From Streptococcus oralis (GTDB taxonomy: Bacteria; Bacillota; Bacilli; Lactobacillales; Streptococcaceae), in the NCBI RefSeq assembly GCF_016028255.1, contig NZ_CP065707.1, positions 1,565,001 through 1,629,000 on the forward strand: a DNA stretch of 64,000 nt, read 5' to 3'. Made by a program: the position numbers and the translations under genes. The notes beneath the pieces were generated by a model. That model was not told the origin of the DNA. It was given only the letters and a program-made list of their open reading frames with translations, and did not search any database. Positions 1 through 9,110 of the stretch are shown here, in pieces (the stretch's first letter is position 1; each line of letters opens with the position of its first letter).

Positions 1-1054
1 TATCCTCTTCTGTAAAATCTAGAGCCAATTCTCTTAGTTTCTCAACAAAGGCATGGCGACCAGACAATTTACCAAGTGGAAGGCTATTACTCTTAACACC
101 GACCAATTCAGGTGTGATGATCTCATAAGTGAGAGGATTTTTAAGGACTCCATCTTGGTGAATGCCCGATTCATGAGAGAAGGCATTGCCACCAACGACA
201 GCCTTGTTTTTAGGAACTGGAATACCAGAGAAGCGAGAAACCATTTCAGACGTATTCATTGTTTCATCCAAAATAATATCACTAGTTGCTTGGAAGAAAT
301 CCTCACGAATCTTTAAAGCAACAGCTACTTCTTCAAGAGCAACATTACCTGCGCGTTCACCAATACCATTAATAGTTCCCTGGACACGTCCAGCACCGTG
401 TTTAATTGCTGTCAAAGTATTTGCAGTTGCCATACCGAGATCATCGTGACAGTGGACACCAAAGACAACTTTATGATCTGATTTGATATTTTCAGTCAAG
501 TGATCAAAGATACGTGCAAACTCTTCTGGAGTCGTAAAGCCAACTGTGTCAGGGATATTGATATAAGATGCACCTGCATCGACCGCTGTTTGAACGACTT
601 GTAATAGGAAATCCAACTCTGTTCTAGTCGCATCTTCAGGAGAGAATTCGACGATTTCAAACTTAGAACGTGCGTAAGAAACATGTTCCTTGATAGCTTC
701 TAAAATCTCTTCCTTGCTCTTATTGAGCTTATACTTGCGGTGAATCGGACTGGTAGCGATAAAGACATGAATTTGTGGATACTTGGCATCCTTAAGTGCC
801 TCATAACAAGCATCAATATCAGATTTTACAGAACGAGCTAATCCTGTCACTGCTGTTTTTTTCATGGCTTTAGCAATTTCTTGAACAGCTATAAATGAAT
901 CTGGACTAGCAGCCGGAAAACCAGCTTCAATTACAGAAATTCCCCATTTCTCCAGCTGCCTTGCAATGGAAACTTTTTCCTTTATTGAGAAGTTAACACC
1001 AGGTGTTTGTTCCCCATCACGAAGGCTTGTATCAAAAAATTCAACTTTACGCAT
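1..1054 (-). CDS. leuA: 2-isopropylmalate synthase, N-terminal part (cut by window edge)
   Basis: LeuA condenses acetyl-CoA with 2-ketoisovalerate, the first committed step of leucine synthesis in the cytosol. About 351 residues from the N-terminus are visible; the family is usually about 510-520 residues, so the regulatory C-terminus lies outside the window. The start reads [19 protein letters not shown], the HMG-like aldolase signature with the metal-binding Asp. Further in are the HCHDDLGMA metal-site motif and [14 protein letters not shown]. An AAGGGGA ribosome site precedes the ATG. Upstream lie a leader-peptide attenuator and a CodY-like box, so leucine supply probably controls it twice. 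Identification is firm. Confidence 0.95.
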   Translation of the reverse strand, partial: MRKVEFFDTSLRDGEQTPGVNFSIKEKVSIARQLEKWGISVIEAGFPAASPDSFIAVQEIAKAMKKTAVTGLARSVKSDIDACYEALKDAKYPQIHVFIATSPIHRKYKLNKSKEEILEAIKEHVSYARSKFEIVEFSPEDATRTELDFLLQVVQTAVDAGASYINIPDTVGFTTPEEFARIFDHLTENIKSDHKVVFGVHCHDDLGMATANTLTAIKHGAGRVQGTINGIGERAGNVALEEVAVALKIREDFFQATSDIILDETMNTSEMVSRFSGIPVPKNKAVVGGNAFSHESGIHQDGVLKNPLTYEIITPELVGVKSNSLPLGKLSGRHAFVEKLRELALDFTEED

Positions 1055-1082
1055 AAGATTTCCCCTTTTCCAAATATGGTTT

Positions 1083-1120
1083 TAAAAAAACATCTCGCTC
1101 AGAAACCCAAGCGAGATGTT
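1083..1120 (-). terminator. Attenuator terminator in the leuA leader
   Basis: On the minus strand the 10-11 bp stem AACATCTCGCT / AGCGAGATGTT is followed by a T run. It sits between the leader peptide and leuA. An upstream CCAAGCG (minus strand of 1131-1137) can pair with CGCTTGG (1107-1113), which would break the 5' half of the terminator and act as antiterminator. Confidence 0.85.
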
Positions 1121-1148
1121 GATTTACTCCCGCTTGGTAAGCCAAACA

Positions 1149-1172
1149 GGACTAATGCTTTTGCACTAGCCC
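1149..1172 (-). promoter_or_regulatory. Leader hairpin covering the leader-peptide stop codon
   Basis: Minus strand GGGCTAGTGC pairs with GCATTAGTCC (10 bp including G-U pairs, 4-nt loop). The TAG stop of the leader peptide lies in its 5' arm, so ribosome position should decide whether it forms. It fits the first hairpin of a ribosome-mediated attenuator. Confidence 0.6.
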
Positions 1173-1219
1173 GAGTACCTCAACAACAAAGCAAATTGAT
1201 TAAACTTAGCTGTTTTCAT
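1166..1219 (-). CDS. Leucine leader peptide for leuA
   Basis: A 17-codon ORF reading MKTAKFNQFALLLRYSG then TAG, with an AAGGAG ribosome site 10 nt upstream (1230-1235). It has three consecutive TTG leucine codons (1181-1189) just before the leader hairpin. Together with the following terminator and leuA, this is the classic layout of ribosome-mediated transcription attenuation: scarce charged tRNA-Leu stalls the ribosome and allows readthrough. The function is inferred from the layout. Confidence 0.85.
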   Translation of the reverse strand: MKTAKFNQFALLLRYSG

Positions 1220-1255
1220 GTTTGACTTTCTCCTTCGTTTGATATCTTGTCTAGT

Positions 1256-1284
1256 ATTCTAGCATAGCTAAAAACACTTGTCAA
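1256..1284 (-). promoter_or_regulatory. leuA promoter
   Basis: Perfect -35 TTGACA (1279-1284), 17-nt spacer and -10 TAGAAT (1256-1261), followed by the leader ORF. Confidence 0.9.
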
Positions 1285-1296
1285 GAAAAAATCCAT

Positions 1297-1311
1297 TATT
1301 TTCTGAAAATT
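1297..1311 (-). promoter_or_regulatory. CodY-box-like operator of leuA
   Basis: Minus strand AATTTTCAGAAAATA matches the CodY consensus AATTTTCWGAAAATT at 14 of 15 positions. It ends 12 bp upstream of the leuA -35. The ilvE promoter in this window has the same geometry. Confidence 0.75.
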
Positions 1312-1368
1312 TCTTCAGTAAAGAATATTTTGCTAATTGAAAGTATTTGAAAACTCAAGTAACTTTAC

Positions 1369-2025
1369 TTATTTTTTCACTGTCAAGTTCCAACTTCTTT
1401 CTATCAATTTCAGTACCATTTCATCTGACAAAGTATCATCAAGCGCCAGACTAAGCCAGTAGCGTTTGTTCATATGAAAAGCTGGATAAATGCCCTTTTG
1501 TGAAAGCAAGTCAGCTACTTGGTCGTGTTTGAGGTTGACTGCTTCAACTAGCCCTTCTCTCCCCTTATCTAACTTATCCCATGGAATTCTCATCAAAACA
1601 GCATACCACTTTTGATTGCCTTCATGGCGCAATACAGCTGTATCAGGCGACTTTTCCCACAGATACTCCAACTGATTACCATACTTTTCTTGAACCTGAT
1701 CCATGATACGCTTAGTCTGAGGACAGATAAAATCCTGCACATCAAAGCAAGCCTTCCGAATCTGGTAAAGAATCTCCAAACAAGCCTCACGGACACTTCC
1801 GACAAAACTTCCCCTCATACTTTCCATGTGTACTTGAGGATAGAGATCACCCGTCTCTTGATCAAAGACCTGAAAACTCACATCATCAACAGTGATGGAC
1901 ACAGTTATAAAAAAGTCACCCTGCAAAATCTGGTAACTATAGGTCCAGACTTCCCCATTTTCTACAAAACCATAGGCATGGGCTTTTTCTTTATTAAACT
2001 GATAGGATTTAAAAATTTCAAACAT
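1369..2025 (-). CDS. MmcQ/YjbR family protein
   Basis: A 218-residue soluble protein. The C-terminal half (about residues 105-215) has the YjbR/MmcQ (DUF419) pattern: WYAVLMRIPWDKL, then VEAVNLKHDQ, GIYPAFHMNKRYWLSLALDD and ending near LIERSWNLT. The family has a DNA-binding-like CyaY fold of unknown role. The N-terminal half (about 1-95) is a separate beta-rich segment seen in streptococcal members. No good Shine-Dalgarno is visible; a hairpin that may end cutC transcription finishes about 10 nt before the ATG. Function unknown, family assignment good. Confidence 0.8.
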   Translation of the reverse strand: MFEIFKSYQFNKEKAHAYGFVENGEVWTYSYQILQGDFFITVSITVDDVSFQVFDQETGDLYPQVHMESMRGSFVGSVREACLEILYQIRKACFDVQDFICPQTKRIMDQVQEKYGNQLEYLWEKSPDTAVLRHEGNQKWYAVLMRIPWDKLDKGREGLVEAVNLKHDQVADLLSQKGIYPAFHMNKRYWLSLALDDTLSDEMVLKLIERSWNLTVKK

Positions 2026-2032
2026 AAGTGAA

Positions 2033-2056
2033 AACTGCTACCAAAAGCTAGCAGTT
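2033..2056 (-). terminator. Hairpin between cutC and the MmcQ gene
   Basis: Minus strand AACTGCTA / TAGCAGTT, 8 bp with an 8-nt loop, followed by TTTTC. It could terminate cutC, but its end lies only a few nt before the next start codon, so it may also affect translation of the MmcQ gene. Confidence 0.55.
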
Positions 2057-2068
2057 CCTTTCTATTTT

Positions 2069-2701
2069 TTAAAAGACAACCTTAGTTCCATGCAACTGTG
2101 TCACACCCAGCTGATCGATAAAGGTTTGACGGTTATCCAAGTCAATCCCCCCACCTGGTAGAATTTCAATTTTACCTTTAGCATGTTCTAAAATTCTGTG
2201 ATAATGGGCAAAACGCTTGTCTAGCGAGTCCCCAGATACTCCAGCACGAGTTAAGATACGAGTGACACCAGCTTGGCTTAACCAGTCAATGGCTTCCAAC
2301 TGGTCTTCATCACTTAATTCATCAAAGGCCATGTGGAAGACAATTTCCATTCCTTTAGATGCGGCAATCAGCTTCTCAAGATTAGTCTTATCCAACTTCT
2401 TCTCAGCAGTTAAAACCCCAAATACAACCCCTTGACTTCCAGCCTGCGCAGTCAAATGAATGTCTTCTAACATAATCGCTATTTCAAGATCATTATAGAC
2501 AAAGTCGCCACCACGGGGACGAATCATGGTCATAATGGTGGTGTCGTAGTTAGCTGCCAGTTCAACCGCTGCCTTGGTCACTCCATAGCTAGGTGTTGTT
2601 CCACCAACTGCTAGATTGTCACAAAGTTCGATTCGACGAGCTCCAGCCTGCATCGCTTTTTCAAGCAAGGTCACATTTTCAGCACAAAATTCGTAAATCA
2701 T
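2069..2701 (-). CDS. cutC: CutC family protein
   Basis: A 210-residue TIM-barrel protein of the CutC family. Landmarks are EFCAENV at the N-terminus, the RRIELCDNLAVGG segment, MIRPRGGDFVYND, GVVFGVLT, and the C-terminal ILPGGGID. The family was linked to copper homeostasis in E. coli, but a direct copper role is disputed and the enzymatic activity is unknown. The start has a good AAGGAG site, and an AT-rich TATAAT promoter-like element lies upstream. Length is normal for Gram-positive members. Confidence 0.9.
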   Translation of the reverse strand: MIYEFCAENVTLLEKAMQAGARRIELCDNLAVGGTTPSYGVTKAAVELAANYDTTIMTMIRPRGGDFVYNDLEIAIMLEDIHLTAQAGSQGVVFGVLTAEKKLDKTNLEKLIAASKGMEIVFHMAFDELSDEDQLEAIDWLSQAGVTRILTRAGVSGDSLDKRFAHYHRILEHAKGKIEILPGGGIDLDNRQTFIDQLGVTQLHGTKVVF

Positions 2702-2793
2702 TTGATTCTCCTTGATGTTTTCTTTAAATTTATTATATCATATTATTTTAAATATGCTTTTATTTTTATCAAGGCAAATTACTACTATTTTAA

Positions 2794-3153
2794 CTATTCT
2801 TTGTCAGGAATGACTTTAAAAAGATAGTAGGTGATAAAGATAGTCAAGGCTCCCAAACCGATTTTGACTGGCAAAAGAGGGGCAAAATAAATAGAAATTC
2901 CCATCAAGATATAGATAGATACGATGATTTTTTTCTTGCGTTCTCGCGCGATTGACTTGGTTTCCCGAAAGTCGGCTACATAAGTCTGATAAAGCTTGGT
3001 ATGATAAAGCCAGTCTTCAAAACGCTTAGAAGATTTGGAAAAACAAGCGATAGACAGCAAAAGAAAGGGAGTTGTTGGCAAGAGCGGCAAGACAACACCT
3101 ACAAGAGCTAGAGCCAAAGAAATAAAACCAATACAGAAATAAATAATGCGCAT
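2794..3153 (-). CDS. YbaN family inner-membrane protein (DUF454)
   Basis: A 119-residue membrane protein. It starts with a hydrophobic segment (about 4-35), has the family-typical PLLPTTPFLLLSIACFSKSS stretch, then a basic cytoplasmic loop with KRFEDWL and ARERKKK, and two more hydrophobic stretches (about 78-110). These are the hallmarks of YbaN/DUF454. Function is unknown. It has its own AGGAG ribosome site and stands alone between cutC and topA. Confidence 0.85.
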   Translation of the reverse strand: MRIIYFCIGFISLALALVGVVLPLLPTTPFLLLSIACFSKSSKRFEDWLYHTKLYQTYVADFRETKSIARERKKKIIVSIYILMGISIYFAPLLPVKIGLGALTIFITYYLFKVIPDKE

Positions 3154-3219
3154 AACTTCTCCTAATAAAATAATCTTCTACTAGTTTCCCACAAAGTGAG
3201 GAAATTTGTCAAGCTTCAA

Positions 3220-3254
3220 GTAAAAAGAGCCTGAAATTCATTTTCAGGACTCTG
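3220..3254 (-). terminator. topA terminator
   Basis: Minus strand GAGTCCTGAAA / TTTCAGGCTC hairpin followed by TTTTTAC, just after the topA stop codon. Confidence 0.8.
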
Positions 3255-3258
3255 CATT

Positions 3259-5346
3259 TTATTTGATCTTTTCCTCTTCGTAGTCGCCATTACTACATAC
3301 AACTTGCTTGCCACCACCACGGACTTTTTTCTCCACAAGGAAGTGTCCGCATTTTGGACAGTCACGGCCAATCGGTTTGTCCCAGGAAGTAAATTCACAT
3401 TCTGGGTAACGGTTGCAACCATAGAAGATACGATTGCGCTTGGTTTTGCGTTCGATGATTTGTCCTTGATGGCAGCTTGGACACTCGACACCAATCTCTT
3501 TAACAATCGCTTGTGTGTGACGGCAGTCTGGGAAATTACTACAAGCATAGAATTTACCAAAACGACCGAGCTTAATCACCATTGGACTGCCACAAACTTC
3601 ACAGTCAAATCCAGCTGGCTCATCCTTAATCTGGATTTTTTCCATTTCGGATTCAGCCTTGGCTACTTCTTTGGAGAATGGTTTGTAAAATTCATCAATA
3701 ACACGTTGCCACTGCTCTTTACCAACTTCGACATCATCCAGTTTCCCTTCCATCTCAGCTGTGAAGGTCACGTTGACGATGTCTGGGAAGTATTCAACGA
3801 TGAGTTTATTGACAATTTCTCCCAACTCTGTTGGTTCAAAACGTTTAGCTGCCAGACGAACGTAGTAACGTTTTTGGATGGTTTCAATGGTCGGAGCGTA
3901 GGTTGACGGACGTCCAACTCCATTTTCTTCCAAGGTCTTGATAAGTGTCGCTTCTGAATAGCGAGCTGGCGGTTGGGTGAAATGTTGCTCTGGCTTGCTA
4001 TTGACCTGCTTGACCACATCTCCAACAGCCATATCTGGCAACATTTTGTTCTTGTCAGAGTCGTTGTAGATAGCAAGATAACCATCAAACTTAACTTGGC
4101 TTCCATTTGCCGCAAACTGAACCCCATTTTGAGATAGCTTAACAGCCATGGTATCAAAGATAGCGCCTGTCATCTGGCTAGCCACAAAACGGTTCCAGAT
4201 AAGAGTATAGAGCTTGAGCTGGTCTTTGTCCAAGTACTTAGCGATGCTTTCTGGTGTGTTAAAGACACTAGATGGGCGAATGGCTTCGTGGGCATCTTGA
4301 GCACCTGAGGCATTCTTGACCTTGCTACCATGCTTGGAATACTTGCTACCAAAACGGTCGTTAATGTAGCTTGCAGCTTCGTTCTGAGCCACAGGACTGA
4401 TACGAGTCGAGTCTGTACGCATATAGGTAATCAAACCTTGCACGCCCGATCCGATATTGATTCCTTCATAGAGCTGTTGAGCCACCATCATAGTCTTTCG
4501 AGTACGGAAATTAATTTTGTTAGCCGCATCCATCTGCATGGTTGAAGTCGTATAAGGTAGGGGGGCATTGCGTTTGCGTTCTTTCTTATCTACCTGGTCT
4601 ACTGTGAAATCTTTACTAGTCAAATGAGACAAGACTTCTTTGACTTCTTCATTGGTGGTCAATTTCATCTTTTTGCCATTCATACCATAGAAAGAAGCCT
4701 GAAATTGTTTGGTTTCCTTCTTAAAGACACCATCAATTGTCCAGTATTCTTCTGGTTGGAAGGCATTGATTTCATTTTCACGGTCAATGATGAGCTTAAG
4801 GGCAACTGACTGCACACGTCCTGCTGATAAGCCCTTCTTGACCTTTTTCCATAAAATAGGCGAAATCGAATACCCTACCAAGCGGTCTAAGACTCGACGA
4901 GCTTGTTGGGCGTCGACCAAGTCCATGTCAATCTTGCGAGGTTCTTTAAAGGCATTTTTTACTGCGTCTTTGGTGATTTCATTAAAGACTACACGGTTGG
5001 CATCATTCTCGTCCAAGTTGAGAATGTGAGCCAAATGCCAGGAAATTGCTTCTCCTTCACGGTCCGGGTCACTCGCCAGAAAGACTTTATTAGCTTTTTT
5101 GGCTTCTTTTTTCAAGTCATTGATGAGAGGACCTTTTCCCCGTATATTGATATATTGTGGTTCATAGTTATTTTCAATGTCAACAGACATACTAGATTTC
5201 TTCAAATCACGGATATGCCCGACACTGGCTAAAACCTTATAATTTCTGCCTAGATATTTCTCAATCGTTTTCGCCTTAGCAGGCGACTCCACGATGACTA
5301 GATTTTTCATAACTGTTGATTTTTTCTTCTTTGTTGCCGTAGCCAC
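3259..5346 (-). CDS. topA: DNA topoisomerase I
   Basis: Type IA topoisomerase, relaxing negative supercoils by transient single-strand cleavage. The TOPRIM domain starts at [29 protein letters not shown] supplies the metal-binding acids. The catalytic Tyr lies in YMRTDSTR. The C-terminus has repeated zinc-ribbon Cys pairs ([34 protein letters not shown]). I start at the GTG (5344-5346): it gives the usual [11 protein letters not shown]-terminus and 695 residues, and AAAGGTG sits 5 nt upstream. A longer frame from a TTG six codons earlier has no ribosome site. A separate consensus promoter precedes it, so it need not depend on dprA. Confidence 0.97.
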   Translation of the reverse strand: MATATKKKKSTVMKNLVIVESPAKAKTIEKYLGRNYKVLASVGHIRDLKKSSMSVDIENNYEPQYINIRGKGPLINDLKKEAKKANKVFLASDPDREGEAISWHLAHILNLDENDANRVVFNEITKDAVKNAFKEPRKIDMDLVDAQQARRVLDRLVGYSISPILWKKVKKGLSAGRVQSVALKLIIDRENEINAFQPEEYWTIDGVFKKETKQFQASFYGMNGKKMKLTTNEEVKEVLSHLTSKDFTVDQVDKKERKRNAPLPYTTSTMQMDAANKINFRTRKTMMVAQQLYEGINIGSGVQGLITYMRTDSTRISPVAQNEAASYINDRFGSKYSKHGSKVKNASGAQDAHEAIRPSSVFNTPESIAKYLDKDQLKLYTLIWNRFVASQMTGAIFDTMAVKLSQNGVQFAANGSQVKFDGYLAIYNDSDKNKMLPDMAVGDVVKQVNSKPEQHFTQPPARYSEATLIKTLEENGVGRPSTYAPTIETIQKRYYVRLAAKRFEPTELGEIVNKLIVEYFPDIVNVTFTAEMEGKLDDVEVGKEQWQRVIDEFYKPFSKEVAKAESEMEKIQIKDEPAGFDCEVCGSPMVIKLGRFGKFYACSNFPDCRHTQAIVKEIGVECPSCHQGQIIERKTKRNRIFYGCNRYPECEFTSWDKPIGRDCPKCGHFLVEKKVRGGGKQVVCSNGDYEEEKIK

Positions 5347-5381
5347 ACTATCACACCTTTTCAAAGTAATAAACTTTATAA

Positions 5382-5410
5382 AGTGTAAACCATTTTTAAA
5401 GACCTGTCAA
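5382..5410 (-). promoter_or_regulatory. topA promoter
   Basis: Perfect -35 TTGACA (5405-5410), 17-nt spacer, -10 TACACT (5382-5387), leading to the GTG start at 5346. Streptococcal topA is known to respond to supercoiling; nothing beyond the promoter elements shows that here. Confidence 0.9.
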
Positions 5411-5464
5411 GACTTAACTCCTATAGTATAGAAGAAAAGTTTATCTGAGTGAACAAATTTCTCC

Positions 5465-6313
5465 TTAAAATTCAAACTCAGCCAGCACATCTTGACCACT
5501 GGAAATCAGCTTTGCTCCCTCTTGGATCAGGTGGTGACAGCCATCTGAATGGCCATCTAAAATGTTTCCTGGAATGGCAAAAACATCACGCCCTTCCTCC
5601 ATAGCTCGCTCACAAGTGATGAGACTACCAGAACGCATCCTTGCCTCTGCTACAATAACGCCGCGACACAGTCCTGCTATGATTCGATTACGAGCTGGAA
5701 AGTGAAATTTCAAGGGTTCTTCACCAGGTCCGTACTCGCTAAGTACCAAATGGTGATTGCCAATGTGTTCCTGCAAACGTTTATTGGCTCGGGGATAAAA
5801 AACATCCAACCCTGTTCCAATGACAGCAATCGTTCTTCCTCCATTTTGGAGTTCAGCCATATGGGCAGCCGTATCAATCCCTTTGGCTAAACCACTGACC
5901 ACGATTAACTCGTTTTCCAAACCTTGAATGACTTTCTGAACCGACTTTGCTCCCTGACTAGAACATGAACGACTCCCTACAACAGCAACCTTTGGAAACT
6001 TCAACAAGTCCAGATTTCCTTTATAAAACAAGAGCGCTGGAGCATCATAAATCTCACTCAGATCCCAAGGATAACAGTCATCAAGAATCGAGAAGGATGG
6101 AAATTTTTGGAACTCCTTCTCCAACTGTGCATCATCTATCTGGAAATAGCGTTCCATAAAGACAGCAGGATTACGGCACCCAGATATTTCAGCAATATCA
6201 CCTAGCAAGAGCTCCTGATCTACAGTCTCGTCATATTCAAGAACTGTTAAAATTTGTTGATTGGTCAGTCCAGCTTTTCTCAATTTGTAAATCTCATAGT
6301 TTGTGATCTTCAT
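5465..6313 (-). CDS. dprA: DNA processing protein DprA
   Basis: DprA binds incoming single-stranded DNA during natural transformation, loads RecA, and in pneumococci also shuts off competence through ComE. The protein has 282 residues from MKITNYEIYKLR, the usual streptococcal length. The Rossmann core shows VAVVGSRSCSSQGAKS, VVSGLAKGIDTAAH, VIGTGLDVFYP and FPARNRIIAGLCRG. The ATG at 6313 follows GGAG at a 6-nt spacing; an upstream in-frame ATG four codons earlier overlaps that site and is not chosen. A com-box lies 34 nt upstream. Confidence 0.96.
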   Translation of the reverse strand: MKITNYEIYKLRKAGLTNQQILTVLEYDETVDQELLLGDIAEISGCRNPAVFMERYFQIDDAQLEKEFQKFPSFSILDDCYPWDLSEIYDAPALLFYKGNLDLLKFPKVAVVGSRSCSSQGAKSVQKVIQGLENELIVVSGLAKGIDTAAHMAELQNGGRTIAVIGTGLDVFYPRANKRLQEHIGNHHLVLSEYGPGEEPLKFHFPARNRIIAGLCRGVIVAEARMRSGSLITCERAMEEGRDVFAIPGNILDGHSDGCHHLIQEGAKLISSGQDVLAEFEF

Positions 6314-6346
6314 ATACAACTCCATTTCTTTTTCTACTCATCTATC

Positions 6347-6360
6347 TATTCGTAAAAAAA
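6347..6360 (-). promoter_or_regulatory. com-box (ComX/SigX promoter) of dprA
   Basis: Minus strand reads TTTTTTTACGAATA, containing the exact late-competence element TACGAATA (6347-6354) with the usual upstream T-tract. It is placed as expected for transcription into dprA by the alternative sigma factor ComX. Confidence 0.9.
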
Positions 6361-6435
6361 ATAAAAAGAAGACATGATAAACTGATTTTTGTATTTATCC
6401 AACTTTCGTATGTGATAACTTGGTTCATCAAAAAC

Positions 6436-6470
6436 ACAAAAAACTCTTGAGAAATCTTCAAGAGTTTTAT
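6436..6470. terminator. lepA terminator (usable on both strands)
   Basis: Perfect inverted repeat AAACTCTTGA / TCAAGAGTTT (6441-6450 and 6458-6467) with A and T runs on the two sides, between lepA and dprA. Confidence 0.85.
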
Positions 6471-6479
6471 TTTATATTT

Positions 6480-8303
6480 CTATTCTTCATCCATACTCAA
6501 AACGCTGAGGAAGGCTTCTTGTGGGACTTCTACTGATCCGATAGCTTTCATGCGTTTCTTACCAGCTTTTTGTTTTTCAAGGAGTTTGCGTTTACGAGAA
6601 ACGTCACCTCCGTAACACTTAGCAAGTACATTCTTACGAAGGGCCTTGATATCAGTACGGGCCACGATCTTGTGCCCAATAGCTGCTTGAATCGGCACCT
6701 CAAATTGTTGACGAGGGATGATTTTCTTGAGCTTATCCACGATGAGTTTCCCACGTTCGTAGGCGAAATCCTTGTGAACGATAAAGCTGAGTGCATCGAC
6801 CTTATCACCATTGAGAAGGATATCCATTTTCACTAGCTTAGATGGGCGGTACTCTGACAATTCGTAGTCAAAGCTTGCATAACCGCGCGTTGAAGACTTG
6901 AGCTTATCAAAGAAGTCAAAGACGATTTCAGCAAGCGGAATTTGATAGATAACATTGACACGATTGTCATCAATATAATCCATGGTTACAAAGTCACCAC
7001 GTTTGCGCTGAGCTAGTTCCATAACTGCTCCGACAAACTCCTGCGGTACCATGATTTGCGCTTTAACATAAGGTTCTTCAATGGTCGCGATCTTAGTTGG
7101 GTCTGGAAATTCAGAGGGGTTAGACACATCCATAGACTCACCATCAGTTTGGTTAACCTTATAAATAACAGACGGAGCTGTCATGATGAGGTCAATGTTG
7201 AACTCACGCTCTAAACGCTCTTGGATAACATCCATATGGAGAAGTCCAAGGAATCCACAACGGAAACCAAATCCAAGCGCCTGAGATGTTTCTGGTTCAA
7301 ACTGCAAGCTAGCATCGTTAAGTTGCAATTTTTCAAGGGCTTCACGAAGGTCATTGTACTTGTTTGAATCGATTGGGTAAAGACCTGCAAAGACCATAGG
7401 ATTCATCTGCTTGTACCCATCTAGCGGTTCTGCTGCTGGATTGCTTGCTAGGGTCACTGTATCACCAACACGCGTATCTTGAACCGTCTTGATGGAAGCC
7501 GCAATATAACCAACGTCACCTGTGGCTAGGAAATCACGCCCTACTGCTTTCGGCGTGAAAATTCCCACCTCCGTCACATCAAAGGCCTTGCCATTGCTCA
7601 TGAGTTGAATTTTATCGCCAGGTTTAACCACTCCGTCCATAACACGCACTTGGAGGATAACCCCACGGTAAGCATCATAGACCGAGTCGAAAATCAAGGC
7701 TTTGAGTGGCGCCGTTACATCACCAGTTGGGGCTGGCACTTTCTCTACGATCTGCTCAAGAATTTCTTCAATACCAATACCAGCTTTGGCTGAAGCTAAG
7801 ACCGCTTCGCTGGCATCCAGTCCAATGACATCCTCAATCTCTGTACGAACACGTTCTGGATCGGCTGCTGGTAGGTCAATCTTGTTAATGACTGGCAGAA
7901 TTTCCAAATCATTGTCCAAAGCTAGATAAACGTTAGCAAGAGTTTGCGCCTCAATCCCTTGGGCCGCATCAACCACCAAAATCGCTCCTTCACAGGCAGC
8001 TAGCGAACGCGACACTTCATAGGTAAAGTCCACGTGCCCTGGCGTGTCAATCAAGTGGAAAATATAGGTCTCCCCATCTTTCGCAGTGTAATTCAACTCG
8101 ATGGCATTGAGTTTAATGGTAATCCCACGTTCACGCTCAAGATCCATACTATCCAAAAGCTGGGCTTGCATTTCACGACTAGAAACCGTCTCCGTCTTTT
8201 CCAAAATGCGGTCTGCTAGGGTTGATTTCCCATGGTCAATATGGGCGATAATAGAGAAGTTCCGGATTTTCTCCTGTCGTTTTTTTAATTCTTCTAAGTT
8301 CAT
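6480..8303 (-). CDS. lepA: Elongation factor 4 (LepA)
   Basis: A 607-residue translational GTPase that back-translocates or remodels stalled ribosomes. G-domain motifs are visible: [15 protein letters not shown] (P-loop, about 19-33), [18 protein letters not shown] and [13 protein letters not shown]-like domains II, III and V follow, with [19 protein letters not shown], then the LepA-specific C-terminal domain, basic near [15 protein letters not shown]. Full family length. Expressed from its own consensus promoter, it ends at a strong hairpin. Confidence 0.98.
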   Translation of the reverse strand: MNLEELKKRQEKIRNFSIIAHIDHGKSTLADRILEKTETVSSREMQAQLLDSMDLERERGITIKLNAIELNYTAKDGETYIFHLIDTPGHVDFTYEVSRSLAACEGAILVVDAAQGIEAQTLANVYLALDNDLEILPVINKIDLPAADPERVRTEIEDVIGLDASEAVLASAKAGIGIEEILEQIVEKVPAPTGDVTAPLKALIFDSVYDAYRGVILQVRVMDGVVKPGDKIQLMSNGKAFDVTEVGIFTPKAVGRDFLATGDVGYIAASIKTVQDTRVGDTVTLASNPAAEPLDGYKQMNPMVFAGLYPIDSNKYNDLREALEKLQLNDASLQFEPETSQALGFGFRCGFLGLLHMDVIQERLEREFNIDLIMTAPSVIYKVNQTDGESMDVSNPSEFPDPTKIATIEEPYVKAQIMVPQEFVGAVMELAQRKRGDFVTMDYIDDNRVNVIYQIPLAEIVFDFFDKLKSSTRGYASFDYELSEYRPSKLVKMDILLNGDKVDALSFIVHKDFAYERGKLIVDKLKKIIPRQQFEVPIQAAIGHKIVARTDIKALRKNVLAKCYGGDVSRKRKLLEKQKAGKKRMKAIGSVEVPQEAFLSVLSMDEE

Positions 8304-8331
8304 GATGCTCTTCCTTTCAGGGTATCTATTA

Positions 8332-8360
8332 ATTATAAATTGTTTTTAACATTTTGACAA
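8332..8360 (-). promoter_or_regulatory. lepA promoter
   Basis: -35 TTGTCA (8355-8360), 17-nt spacer, perfect -10 TATAAT (8332-8337); AAGGAAG ribosome site before the ATG at 8303. Confidence 0.85.
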
Positions 8361-8381
8361 GACCATACCCTGCTAGGAGTA

Positions 8382-9110
8382 CTAATCTTCGGCAACAAAA
8401 CCATCATTCTCGATAAAGTGGTGTTCTGTCATTCCTTGGTCTGTAAAGACGATTCCATGAAGGACACCGCCATAGACAGCTCCTCCATCCATGCCAATCT
8501 TGCCATCTTCTGTCATCCAAAGCTCAGCAGTACCTCGGTCTTGCTTCAGCAAACCATAAACCGGTGTATGCCCAAAGACAATGGTTTTCCCGGTATGATT
8601 TTCAGCTTCGTGGAATGGTTTTCTGAGCCAGACTTTCTTGTAATCTGTGGTTTCATGCCAATCATCCAAAGTCAAATCAATACCTGCGTGAACAAAGATA
8701 TACTTGTCTGTCTCTACTACAAATGGCATTTGACGAATAAATTCGACCAAGTCCGCTGCTTCTGTCGCAACACGTTTGGCATCTTCTACGCCATCAACTG
8801 GTGCATCCAAGGGACGACCTAAAATAGAGTTAATGGTTGTATCACCACCATTGCGGCGATAGTGGTCATAACTTTCTTCTGGGTCATCGAGCCAAGTCAA
8901 AAACATATACTCGTGATTTCCTGACAAACAGATAGCCCCTTGATTGTCCACTAAGTCCTTAACCATTTCAAGAACACAGCGACTATCCTCACCGCGGTCA
9001 ATCAAATCCCCTAGAAAAAGCAACTGGGTCTGACCATCCCAAGTTTTGAGAAGGTCTTCCAGCATACTAGCTTTTCCATGGACATCTCCAATTACATAAT
9101 AATCTGTCAT
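8382..9110 (-). CDS. Metallophosphoesterase (PP2A/Ap4A-hydrolase-like)
   Basis: A 242-residue calcineurin-like phosphoesterase. All two-metal motifs are present: YYVIGDVHGKASML (Asp, His), LFLGDLIDRGEDSRC, LSGNHEYMF, then FVHAGID and VFGHTPVYG. This set fits bacterial Ser/Thr phosphatases of the PrpA type or symmetrical Ap4A hydrolases; sequence alone does not decide the substrate. The gene abuts recN with no gap (its ATG follows directly after the recN stop), so it is probably the last gene of the recN operon. Confidence 0.88.
   Translation of the reverse strand: MTDYYVIGDVHGKASMLEDLLKTWDGQTQLLFLGDLIDRGEDSRCVLEMVKDLVDNQGAICLSGNHEYMFLTWLDDPEESYDHYRRNGGDTTINSILGRPLDAPVDGVEDAKRVATEAADLVEFIRQMPFVVETDKYIFVHAGIDLTLDDWHETTDYKKVWLRKPFHEAENHTGKTIVFGHTPVYGLLKQDRGTAELWMTEDGKIGMDGGAVYGGVLHGIVFTDQGMTEHHFIENDGFVAED

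Noticed and set aside
1056-1290. T-box riboswitch before leuA
   Set aside because: No T-box antiterminator sequence or specifier stem is visible; the leader peptide with three Leu codons explains the terminator better.
3304-3906. A 200-codon plus-strand frame opposite topA
   Set aside because: It is antisense to the strongly conserved TopA zinc-ribbon and core region, has no ribosome site and no recognisable protein pattern; a shadow of the real gene.
8418-8822. A 134-codon plus-strand frame opposite the phosphoesterase gene
   Set aside because: All metal-binding motifs of the phosphoesterase are on the minus strand; no ribosome site for the antisense frame.
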